Of a DNA stretch of 64,000 bases, positions 53,645 to 64,000 are shown piece after piece. Source of the DNA: Symsagittifera roscoffensis (lineage: Eukaryota; Xenacoelomorpha; Acoela; Convolutidae); assembly GCF_963678635.1 (NCBI RefSeq), contig NC_087068.1:19870714-19934713 (forward strand), given 5' to 3'. A program made the translations under genes and the position numbers. The notes below the pieces were generated by a model. The model was not told the origin of the DNA and ran no database searches. It saw only the letters and a program-made list of their open reading frames with translations. Within the stretch, counting starts at the first letter, position 1. The number at the start of each line of letters is the position of its first letter.

Positions 53645-54859
53645 TGCGACCAAACGAGTCTCGAGCAGACCTATACTAACTTTTATTTAGAAAAACCAGA
53701 CATAGATTAGAAAAATTAGCATCGACAAAAATCACCAAAATTTTATACCAAACCGAAGGTAAAGTTAACTTATTTCAAAGTCTCAATAAGTCAAATCAAA
53801 TAAAGACGGTACTTACGCCGAAGCCAGGTCACAACAAAGACCACAAACCAAAACTCTGCACCGCAAAGCAAAAATCAGACTACGACGACTATTCGGCTTC
53901 AAATTTATTTCCGCAGTGAAATTTCGTTCATTACTATAAACTGCAATTGAAAGAGCCAAAGAATTGATTTTAAAGTGAATCGACGTTTGAGGTCGTAAGT
54001 CACTTATTTAAGAGCTGGCGATATTTTATTGAATGATCCAAGGGAAGCCTTGGTGATCTGAATTTTATAAATTAATTATGATTTGAAAATTGAGATTTGT
54101 GTTTTAAGGATGAAAATTTGATAAAGGATGAAGGATGAAGGATGGCCTTGATGATCTAGTTCTAACTGTTTAAAGTTAAGATACATGTTAAACATGGGAG
54201 GCCTTGATGAAATTTCATTGAAGATTTAATGATTTGAAATGAAAAAAAAACTAAAAAAAGTTACTGATGATCTAAAATTGAAATTAACATAGTTGTTTTA
54301 AATTGCGTTTTTCTTGATGATTTTAGGTGAAAACAAACAAAAACGGAAAAAGTTCTCGAGTAAAAACTTTATTTGTGTTTAAAACTAATCATAACTGCTT
54401 TTTTTAGCTAACGTTTTTGAATTTCTTTATTCATTCAATAAAATTACGGCAGATTTTAAAAATATTGAGTTAGATGGAGGTTTTATAGGCGACTAATTTC
54501 TTAAATCAATTTCATTAATTGTGCATTATAGTAAAATATGCGGCGCTGTTAATGATTTCACAGCTCTGATTATTGCAATTTATTTTAATGAGTGGAAATG
54601 TACTGCATAAAAAAGTTTGTAGAGAAATAATCGTTGTACTCTTTTTTTTTGCTTCACGAAGAAGAAATCCGGTCTGTCGTCTTGATTTTTACCTCACTTC
54701 AGCTCTATTTTCAACTCAATGTGATTAGACTTAATGAGATGGGGAAATAAGCTAATTTTGTTTTTGATTTGCTATAACATTTTTTCGATTATTTCTAATC
54801 TATTTTTTGTATTCCATTTCTGCTTCGCTGAATCTAAATTAGTAGATTTCTGTTTGAAA
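53645..54859. other. Non-coding stretch between LTR-like pieces
   Basis: No gag- or pol-like frame was found, although a retroelement interior might be expected after a primer-binding site. A short repetition of AAGGATGAA is near 54120. Confidence 0.35.
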
Positions 54860-55075
54860 CATGCTTGGTCGCACCAAATGAGTTTAAGTTCTGCTGGTGG
54901 CTCTCTCATAAAGTGTTTTCGGATAGGTATACCGTCTGTTCGTCACGCTATCTTTTTTTTCGGCCGGAAAGGTTCGCGCAACTTCTTAGTCTAATACCGA
55001 TTCTAATCTTACTCATATATTTCCTATTCTCAATGGATCTAATATAAAGTGGTTTTACTGCGAGGTAACAAGCGA
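54860..55075 (-). repeat. LTR-like copy in inverted orientation
   Basis: Reverse complement matches 53430-53655 including the AACTCA end and TGGTGCGACCAA. With the 53-kb copy it forms inverted repeats about 1.2 kb apart. Confidence 0.6.
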
Positions 55076-55159
55076 TGAAGAGCTTGGTTTTGTTTAGTAA
55101 ATTTTTGTGGCCGAAAACATAAATAGTTTGAGACGTAAAAAAAATTGATAAGTTTAGCC

Positions 55160-55460
55160 ATGAATCATTATATATACACATACATACAAATTTACAAATA
55201 TTCATACATACACGCAGACCTGCATACATGAGCAGATCCATACATTCATTCCTACATTAAAAGCACCACATACATCCAAACTTACATACATACATGCATA
55301 TATAGGTACATACATACATACATGCATACATACATAGATACAAACATACGTAAACGCATACATATACATGAGCCAATAATATATTCATTCAAACAAACAA
55401 GCAAGATATACATAAATGCATAAACCTATACAATCATTCATACATACAAATAAACAAACA

Positions 55461-55508
<48 letters not shown>

Positions 55509-55805
55509 CAAACATAAACTTTCACATACTTACCTTCATTTATACATACATACACACATACAAACAATCATACATACATACTTGGATAGATACATACACA
55601 CTATTAATACTTACATACACACAAACATACATATATACATACATACATACATACATATTGCATAAATACAAACATAAAAACATACATTCATACATACACT
55701 CATACATACATACATACATATATACATACATACATACATACATACGTACATACAAGATACTTACACACATACATACATACATATATACATGCATAAACAC
55801 ATACA
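55160..55805. repeat. Large microsatellite: (TACA/CATA)n with a (TA)n core
   Basis: Mostly TACA/CATA tetranucleotide repeats with interruptions; a pure TA run is at about 55465-55505. Overlapping Tyr/Val/Cys- or His/Thr-rich frames on both strands are by-products. Confidence 0.95.
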
Positions 55806-55858
55806 AAAATTCATTAGTAGTATTGTATCTTGTCCCGGAGAGGGAGAGGGGGTCCTTC

Positions 55859-55878
55859 CTAGGGGGGGGGGGGGGGGA
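55859..55878 (+). repeat. Poly-G tract
   Basis: An interrupted-free G run of about 15 or more bases follows a G/A-rich stretch (GGAGAGGGAGAGGGGG). Striking in such AT-rich DNA and potentially able to form a G-quadruplex. Confidence 0.9.
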
Positions 55879-55879
55879 G

Positions 55880-56234
55880 TCCTCATGCAAAGCAAAATCT
55901 TTGGAAAGAGGTCTTTAATTTTTTGGAGGATCCTCATCCTATCGTTTTGTGACCGAAAAAGTTTTCCACGCAAAAAGCAGAAGACCCCGAACTTAGGCTC
56001 TTGCTAAGTTTAGCTTAAAAACAAGAGACACGATACATAATTTTTTCCAATTCCAATTTTTGCTTTTCTAATTTTTGGTACTGGTTAATTATAAGAATCA
56101 TATCATTTATTATGTTTGTTTCAGGCAAATGAACTTTCGAATTAGTGGAATTGATTTTTGTAGTTTCCAACAACAACTCACCGGCGATTTCGGCAGCAGC
56201 AAACTATTTCCTTAAGTATAAATTTTATGTTGAA
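55880..56234. other. Non-coding sequence before copy B
   Basis: No coding content recognised; an acceptor-like TTTGTTTCAG occurs near 56120. Confidence 0.35.
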
Positions 56235-56244
56235 AAGGCAGTAA

Positions 56245-56355
56245 ATTGAAATCACCAGAAGCAATCCAAAAACTCCAACCACCTTCAAATAAGAAAAAAA
56301 TACAAGAATTTCTTGGAATGCTAAACTTCTTAAGTAAATACGTATACAAAATGTA
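56245..56355 (+). pseudogene. RT connection fragment of copy B
   Basis: The frame reads LKSPEAIQKLQPPSNKKKIQ then EFLGMLNFLSKYVYKM and a stop. The FLGMLNFLSKY block is the typical end of a Ty3/gypsy RT, which supports that class for the Env element. It is followed almost at once (56408) by sequence matching base 4 of the window, so about 0.5 kb or more (RNase H) is missing here. Confidence 0.7.
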
Positions 56356-56407
56356 GTTATACTTAAGTTATGCAGTTATGCAGTAAAAAATTGAAACATC
56401 GCCAAGA

Positions 56408-58545
56408 TTACAATGCAAATATGCAATAAGAACTGACATAGACCAATCACAAATAACTAATCTACAACATTTTCCACTATAACTAGATTGTCAAAACAAT
56501 CACTACGATACCATACTCTTCATGGATAAAAAACAAAACACAACAAAAACCAGCCAAACAAAAAATTATATGAAAAAGATCTATTCCCTTTAATAGAAAA
56601 AAAATCTCACTGATTATATAAATTTATCAAGCCCACCAAATAATGATTCAAAATATACAATCAACCATTTTTTTAACCTTCATGACCCACTAGATACAAT
56701 ACCTCTATCAAAAGTAGAAAATGAAAACATTTTTCTCCCAGTAACGGAAAAAATAACACTCGAAATGTTACAAAAATATGAAAAACTTGACCCAGTCATT
56801 AGACGAATAAAATCTTTGCACAAATATAAAAAAACCAAGCCACTTAAAGCCGATACCACCATACTAGGAAACAAAACATTTCTTAGATATTTCAGAAAAT
56901 TTAACAACACCTCCATCAATGAAAACACAGATATCCCAGACTACCAAACATCTGATATCAAAGTACCCTGCTTACCTTTAAGTATGATGCTTATAGCTTT
57001 TCATACCTCTCACTCTTTACACACTAAAGGACACTCAGAAGCAGAAAAAAAACATTCTCAAATTTTATACAAAATTTTAATTTCCCAACTGCACCAATTT
57101 GGATGAAAGTATTATGCAACGATTGCATAACATGTCAGTTAAACAAACCACACCCAAACCAAAAACAAATCACAAAAACCAAACCAAAAACAAATCAAAA
57201 ACCAAAAACAAGATTTTAAAGCACAAAGTTTTTATTTCAATCACAGAATTTCTTTCGATACAAAAGGACCAATATCACCATCCTCAGAAGGAAACTCGTA
57301 TATAATGGTAATAGTAGATGCATTCACACACTACGTAGCATTTAACCCTTTACCTCATTGTAATGCTTTTTGTGCATATACAGCACTTTATGAACACTGG
57401 ATAGGAAAATTCGGTTTACCCGAAATCCTTGTTACAGACAATGGCACTGAATTTATAAACATTGAAATTATCACACTAAGCCATTTATGTAACATTTTAT
57501 ATAACACAAACCACGTACATCTCACGCACCTTGGACTAATGGATTAGTCGAAGGCATGATCCGTTCACTACCAGAATACCTTAGATGTATCATTCACGGA
57601 AATGACACACGATACACTGAATGGTCAACAGATGTAAAACTACTCCCACTATCTTATAACTCACAAATCACAACAAATTTAGAACTATCAATATGAAAAC
57701 TTTTTCAAACAAAAACCACGGAAACCGATAAGGTTAACAGCAAATTTATTTAAAAATGCACAAGGTTATTGCCAAACCACTAGAGAATCAATATGTTACA
57801 ATATACCAATACATACCCACGATGAAGATCATTTTCATCATCCACAAATTTCAAAATTAATTTCCGGTACACACACCAAATGGATTTTAAACAGAGGAAA
57901 AAACACAAAGAAATTTACCAGAAAGTAACAAAAAATTATTACAAAGACAAAATACTAATTCCCAAATAAATTCCCAATTTACCCCAGCTACGAATTTAAA
58001 AATCGGAACATATGTTTTAATTCTAAACTTTACAATAGAAAAAGAACTTTCATAAAAACTACATTCACTCCGAAAAAGACCATATCAATTAATTGATAAA
58101 CCCACTGATGTAACATACAAAATTACAGACTTAAACAGAAAAGAAATCGTTCAACAACGAAACAATCTATTACCTTATTACCCAAAAGAGTACGCACTTC
58201 GAGAACTTACTCAATTTTACTCTTTTAAAGGACTTAAAGTTATCAAGAGAGCTCAGAACAAAATCACAATCAAAGCACCGATATGCACCCCATCCACAAA
58301 TAATTAGATAGAAAGGATGGAGAACTTCCCTAACAAATATCAAAAATCATAGACAACAAGAAGATACCTCAAACAGAAAGAAAAAAATCGAAAATTAGAA
58401 GAAGAAAATTGTACCACAAGATCAAAAAGAAAAATCTCCACATAGACAATCATCGCGACTTCAAAAACAGTCACGAAAAGATTACAAAACATTCATCCCG
58501 CAATCTAAAATTTTGAAGAAACTTGAATTTCAAAAACCATTTTAA
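56408..58545 (+). pseudogene. Integrase of copy B
   Basis: Aligns with 4-2121. Catalytic segments remain readable: FDTKGP, VTDNGTEF and LVEGM, in several frames (56765-57106, 57305-57547 and others). Stops and indels occur throughout, for example the TAA at about 56478, a shift near 57500 and a 3' deletion in the charged tail. The end reads KKLEFQKPF, near the KKVEFKK of copy A. Confidence 0.85.
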
Positions 58546-59313
58546 GCTAATTAACATTTTCACCTCTTGAAGATAATTTCATGGACCGAACAATTTCGCA
58601 AACTTCATGCTGAAAAGCACTTGAACAAACTAGTTCAAACTCAGCCAATAAGAAGCTTATCCGAATCATCACCTCATTTTTAACACGACTTCTCTAGCCG
58701 ACAAGCAACCAACCTCAAGCTAATCTCTAACTATAAGTAAAAGATCTCCAGGTCAAAAATAAGCAAACCGCTAAACATGACACCTGAAATAAACAAAATT
58801 TAACTATTACAACCTTTCCCTATCAAGCAGTTCAAAGATCAACAATATTGTCCGAACTTAGACCTCAAAAACCCCTCAGGCAAAAATATTAAATTAGCCT
58901 AATGAACAAACTGCTTGTGATCATTTAGCCTAAAGTTCAAAAATCTCTCAGATACCCCCAATCATCCAATAAATTACAACAAAACCAGGAGGACACTTAA
59001 GAGCACATCAAATTTTCCCATCTCAAAATTTGCCAAAATCCAACTCAGCTGTCAAAAATCAATGAACAATCCACACCTGAATTTTGCCTCAAAAAATAAA
59101 AAATAATTCGACGAAGAAAATACTTCTTCAAAGGCTCTTTTCTCAAACAGTTCACAAATTTCATAATATACTTTCAAATCTTTTTCAGTTCTTTCCAATT
59201 TTTTCAAATCTTGTTTAATTTTCTTATCTGACATTTTAGAAATATTCATCCTCACCCTGATAAAGTTTTGCAATTTTTCATCATTTTTTATTCCCTAGCC
59301 CAAAACTACTTAA

Positions 59314-59559
59314 ATGTCTCCAAAATCATTGACCACCTCTTCAGGAACGATATTCCAAATAACTATCAAAATGTTCCAAGATCTATTCATTAGAACAGAT
59401 GTTTTTCTTCTTTTTATAAAATTTCTCACATTTTTGACATCCCTGATAATGACAGTATGCAAAAATAAAAAGAAGGCTATGGTAACCTTTGCAATAGCAA
59501 CGATACTTTTAGTCCTTTTCATTGAAAAATATTGGAGTAAACATAAAATTTCTTCTTAA
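59314..59559 (+). CDS. Small membrane ORF of copy B
   Basis: 81 codons from ATG 59314; the part from MFQDLFIRTDVFLLFIKFL corresponds to the 62-residue ORF of copy A. Both hydrophobic segments and the Cys/Lys loop are kept and the frame is open, unlike its neighbours. About half the residues differ from copy A in a manner that keeps hydrophobicity. Confidence 0.5.
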   Translation: MSPKSLTTSSGTIFQITIKMFQDLFIRTDVFLLFIKFLTFLTSLIMTVCKNKKKAMVTFAIATILLVLFIEKYWSKHKISS

Positions 59560-59567
59560 ATAAATAA

Positions 59568-60718
59568 TTTTCCAGAAAATTTTTCAAAATTGCTAATCAA
59601 CAACCCCCACATCAGTCCCCACCAACAACGTCCCAAGAACCTCCAACAGCACCAACAAATACACAAACAAATAACCCTCAATCATCAACACGCATCTCTT
59701 TTCAAGACAATCCATATACATTTGAAGAAAGACACGCACGATTGTCCGAACCACTAGAGCCAGTAATTCGCCAAGCATCGCTGAGCGAACCATGTTACGA
59801 ACCAGTATAAGACATATACCCTCCTCTCCACCAAGATCTTAATAGAGCAAGAAATCAAAGTCAAAACCAAAACACACTCGATATAAACCGACAAAATATT
59901 GATCCAAGACGTAATAGAAGTTTGCAAAACCCCAGAGTTCAATTCAACATACCTCATTCACCAACAACAAATCATGTAAACCTATCTAGCAGTACAATTC
60001 AAAGTACCCTACAGACTCCAATACAACAAAATACATCAAACATTCCATCAGATTATTTAGGTTCAAACCCTACATCTGAACAAATCAGAGGAAACCCTTT
60101 TAATCCCCCAACCACTACAAAAAATCTCCCATTTTGGATGAAACAAGCTTTCAGCTAAGGCGAACCAAATTTAGTAAAAGATCCAATAGACGTTTCATCT
60201 GACACATCTTTGTCACTACCTGAAATTCTTTCACTCCTTTTAACCCCTTCCTTAACTCAAATTTCCGAAACACCATTTCCTCCGAACTTTCCTACAAATC
60301 TCGACGCCAGATATAGAGAAAATTCAATAAATAACAAACAAATATGATTAGATTGGAATACATTCGTAGCACCCCCTCCATTATTTGGACAACATCACGA
60401 AGAAAAAACAGATTACACAACTGGGCATTAAACAGATTACAATATCGACAAGACTTCCACAAAGATATTCAAGACCATAGTATATCAATACTTATACAAG
60501 ACAACTTGACACTAAAATTTGAAATCACAGTAAGACTAATCAATAAAATTCATCATCCCTTACCCCTAGCCCACCCCGAATATAACAGCTCAATTTTACC
60601 TCCCCCTTTCATAACCACAGAAATAATCTGCAAATACGATAGATACACAAAAAACACAATTGGATATATCACCTTTTATAATCCATATTCAGGACTATCG
60701 TGCACATGTATCTTTTAA
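59568..60718 (+). pseudogene. Copy B version of the ATG-less ORF
   Basis: Matches 3143-4279: ISFQDNPYTFEERHARLSEP and SDYLGSNPTSEQIRGNPFNP are clear. Stops at about 59807 and 60156 and an indel near 60340 break it. The ending SGLSCTCIF and overlap with the env ATG (60706) are conserved. Confidence 0.7.
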
Positions 60719-62850
60719 AGATACTAATTTTTCAGACTCTTCTATGTTTCAATTTTTCAAAACCTCGAACAGGACCCCAGGATTTACTAGTTTACACACT
60801 ATGACTGTGAAGAAAATGAACAAAAAACATTACACAAATATGCAATAAACCAAGTCATTCAATGTGAATCCGAACCACAATCAATCGAAACAACAAATTT
60901 AATAGCCTCACTTTACTCAAAAGCCCGAGCTACAACACTAACAGGTTATTATTCACAGCAACATTTTCCGAAAAGAGAGTACATTGTTCCCAAGTTTCAC
61001 ACGGAAACAATAACAGATTAGATCATGAATCTTTCTACCAAAGTAACATCGAAAGCATATTGCACTTCAACCCTGACAATTGCAAAACGAATTGGAAAGA
61101 CTAAAAATTACATCAAATAAAGCCAAAAACAGAAAACTAGTAAACTTTCAATTTTTTCCAGACTCAGCACATCAAGCTGAACTTGAAAAATACCAAGGTC
61201 ATATAAGACTAGATAACAAATTTCCATTTCACGGAGCACATGGAAGATTAACTTATGATCTCCATGATAAAAATTGGATACCACTATTGGAATAGAAAAC
61301 CCCTCAATTTAAAAAAAAGATAATAGTAAAATACAAATTGAAAAAGTAGAAAAAGCACGTGGTTTAAAAGATGACACTACATTTTATCAAGGAATCAGAC
61401 ACCCCTTCAAAAACGTCCAAGAATATTGCGATCCTACTACACGCACACAAGTAACAATCGTTTGGTTCCCCGGAGACACTTGTATCACATTTCAGGTAGC
61501 AAAAATACACGCAAGAATGGTAAAAATTCAACAAAAATATTTTATTGAATCAATATCTTTTGAAGATGTAAGCCCTGATTAACTTAGACATAGTAATTAT
61601 AGATTTAGAAACATCCATAATATAGAAAATAAATTGACAGGTTTCCAAATATACCCAGAAACGGAAGTTGCATGTAAATACAACAAACCACTTTACAAAA
61701 CACAATATTCAGAAATTTGTGTCGGATACGAAGACGGTTTCGACATGAATACAGGAAAATTAGTTATACATGAAATGGCTACATCTCGTTCAACTACTGA
61801 TGAAAATTCATATGTCCCAGTAAAATTTCAAAAGAATACAGGAAGAATTGGCGGAAAATTGAAACCACAAGACAAAGACAGTACACGTTTACAAGAATTA
61901 TCATTCATGAACAACACTCATTTTGGCGAAATCTACTGTGACATACACTTAGACATGAATTTAGACTACACAATAGGTAGAATCTTTCAAGAAATGTTTT
62001 TGACAGAACTTGAAACACTTCATCAATTATGCGAACTTGAACGCACGCAAATTTTACAATCACTTGCACTAGCACTACTTAAAATCCCTTATGCAGGATA
62101 TTTGTTGTTAGGAAACAGATCAAATTTTATTGACTACGAAGGAAATATATTATGACAGTACACTTGTATCGAAAATTATTATTTTTATATATTTTTGAGG
62201 ATAAAAGATGCTATAAAAGTAACCCAAAATTCTACAAAAAATCAAGTATATTTTGTTGATACACTCTCCCGCAAAACTTATTTTTGGGATACAGCAGTCC
62301 CATGTGGATCAAAAAATAGCCACAATGTAGTACAATTAAACCCTGACGAAGATAAATACCATCTTCTCACACCATATCCTACACTTATGTAACCACTCGA
62401 AAATTTTTTACCAGAAAGCATTAGAGCTATTGCCCGCAACCCCAATATTGATTCCCAATCAACCGTCATATATTCTAAATCAGACATCCAACATCACATT
62501 CGAACACAACAATTTCAAGAATTACTTACAAAAATGGAAACAATACAACGATAATCCATAGATCAAAACTTACGCAAACTTGCATAAACAGCAGGCTTTT
62601 TAGACAAAGCCCAAGACTATAGCTGACCTTTTAAAGATAGAAAAGATAACATTTTTTTGAATGGCAAAAAATACAGACCACAAGATATATCACCGATAAA
62701 TATTTTTAGTTTTGTAGTTTTGGAAAACTAACTTCTTGCGTTTCTAGGATTCCCCTACTACATCTTAGAAAGATTGACTATATTATACGCAATATTTAAA
62801 TTTCTTGGATTTCTTTTCTCTCTCTTATAAGAAATCTACAAAAAAATGCG
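60706..62850 (+). pseudogene. env: Env-like gene of copy B
   Basis: ATG at 60706. Frame pieces at 61080-61295, 61634-62155 and 62195-62392 align with env of copy A, including the DTLSRKTYFWDTAVPCGS block. Numerous stops and indels are present, with a deletion of the ectodomain Cys region near 61300. The membrane-anchor region is recognisable near 62760-62830. Confidence 0.8.
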
Positions 62851-63248
62851 CAATACTCACACAAGTAAACAAACAAGCAAGCGTAGCACGCATACGTTTT
62901 GCAGGATTTTTTGGAATATTCTCAACATTAATCAAAAAAATTCTTTTAGACGCTCAAATAAAAGAATACAATACCAAGCTATCAACAACACCAAACACAT
63001 ATGACGAATCACGAAACAATACGAATACAACGCCTACAACACCACTTTTGAAAAACTTCAAGCCTAACCACCCCCTATCATTGGTACCACGAAGTTTCAG
63101 AACTTCGAGAACTAATTATCCACAAAGCCCAATTCAACACATGATAACCCAACAACCCAGCATAGACGACACATACAAACAAATTATGGAACAACCACAT
63201 ACCACTAATTTTCGTTCTCAGAACAAGCATCTTTTTAGCTCACGATGA
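62805..63248 (+). pseudogene. Env anchor-proximal end fused in frame to the env tail
   Basis: Here the VNKQASVARIRFAGFFGIFS segment (env C-terminus) and the KILLDAQIKEYNTK tail are in one frame, in contrast to copy A. Ends FSSR with TGA overlapping the ATG of the next ORF (63245). Confidence 0.6.
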
Positions 63249-64000
63249 GCCGCCAAGTTGGATCCCTCCATCAATCAATTTACCACCCAGCCAACCTACA
63301 GAACAACCTCCCCATCATCCCACTTTTTGCTTTCCTTCCCACCTCAATCACCTCATCATAAAACTTCATCCAGCATGGAATCAGATACTAACTCCAACAC
63401 AACAATATATAACACTATCTCCCAATTCAACAACTCCGATATCGAAATACCCAACAAATTTGCCAACTCTGAACTCAGTCCATCTACATTTTCCCAGTCT
63501 CCCTTTCAACCTATCCATTCCCAAGCCAAAGCTGAACCCCCTTCCCCTCCCTCTCCCATTTCATATGTTACACACATGTTTTCCCCTCTAACCAGTGAAC
63601 CATCCCATAACAACGACCAAGATCACAAACAAATATCACACGAACGTGATAACTTCATAGCACTACAACAACAATTAAAACATCCTCAAACACTAATTAT
63701 TCACCAACTCTAATGATCTATAACACCATTTAACCCATCAACCCCAACCCCATCTTCAAATTATACACCTTCCCAAAATCCGAATCCCTCTTCAACCCCA
63801 TCCTCTAGTACAAACCGCGCTTACCGAAACTTTAAAAGAAAATTCCCAAATACTCCATTACCAAATAACCCCACCGCATTTTTCAATCATCCACTTCACA
63901 CTAATACCAAAGAATTTCTACAAAAATGTTTTCTCTTTTTCCCGCAATACACATACTTCCATTCAGACTCAAATGATGACAAGCCCCATTATCTAAACGA
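63245..64000 (+). pseudogene. Copy B version of the 3' accessory ORFs (cut by window edge)
   Basis: Starts MSRQVGSLHQS at 63245 like copy A, then shifts; a frame at 63258-63713 continues the Pro/Ser-rich part and ends TAA. Further on, TNRAYRNFKRKFPNTPL and HTNTKEFL match the region just after the TAG of copy A, and the window ends soon after. Confidence 0.6.

Larger units (their letters stand above)
56235..64000 (+). mobile_element. Env-bearing retroelement, copy B, decayed and cut by the right edge
   Basis: Same order and strand as copy A. Begins with an RT-thumb fragment, then jumps to the integrase region, so RNase H is deleted. All large frames contain stops and indels. The window ends within the last ORF. 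Confidence 0.85.

Noticed and set aside
53642..53690. tRNA-like gene on the - strand (GGTCGCACCA end)
   Set aside because: Only the acceptor-like end is convincing and no cloverleaf could be built; a primer-binding site behind an LTR-like repeat fits better.
55385..55918. Tyr/Val/Cys-rich and His/Thr-rich frames
   Set aside because: Translation of the TACA/CATA microsatellite.

Overview
This is AT-rich eukaryotic DNA from an invertebrate. A nematode is my best guess, because reading frames repeatedly sit directly behind T-rich acceptors of the TTTTCAG or TTTTTAG type, introns look short, and Maverick/Polinton and Env-bearing LTR elements dominate. Nothing here fixes the species. I see no convincing host gene; one possible first exon lies at 10.88-11.10 kb. 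No tRNA, rRNA or CRISPR array was recognised. Essentially everything is mobile-element DNA at different stages of decay.

Region by region. (1) 1-8.7 kb: the 3' two thirds of a retrovirus-like Ty3/gypsy element (copy A), all on +. It has integrase, a small two-helix membrane ORF, a long ORF without any ATG, an Env-like glycoprotein, then further reading frames after env. A short intron-like sequence follows the last stop, and a possible LTR piece lies at 10.2-10.65 kb. (2) 10.7-13.3 kb: mostly non-coding, with one hairpin-rich dispersed repeat. (3) 13.3-19.8 kb: a decayed, complete-length Ty3/gypsy element with both LTRs; a second fragment of its integrase region lies at 20.14-20.58 kb. (4) 20.58-32.25 kb: a hierarchical tandem repeat. 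Two super-units (8.5 and 3.1 kb) carry 1.15-kb modules, and the first also carries six near-identical 767-bp satellite copies. (5) 32.5-48.5 kb: remains of Maverick/Polinton DNA transposons. Recognisable are PC4-like domains, a possible exonuclease, a membrane protein, packaging ATPase, integrase, adenain-like protease and protein-primed DNA polymerase B, most of them frameshifted. (6) 48.6-55.8 kb: dispersed repeats, a tandem duplication with a conserved coding end, LTR-like pieces and a large microsatellite. (7) 56.2-64 kb: copy B of the Env retroelement, same strand, heavily mutated and running off the right edge.

The most interesting material is in two places. The Env retroelement has a layout with extra ORFs on both sides of env. 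These are conserved in both copies, so they are probably real genes: an ATG-less ORF, an env tail in a shifted frame, and a stop-interrupted 3' ORF. The Maverick material shows a zinc-finger 5' exon of the polymerase paired divergently with an unknown small gene across a CCAAT-box repeat array. This divergent module occurs five times in the window: twice next to Maverick DNA and three times, in mirror orientation, as the core of the 20.6-30.4 kb tandem modules. This suggests that a Maverick end was amplified into satellite-like DNA.

All calls come from reading the sequence. Family assignments rest on motif recognition, without database searches.
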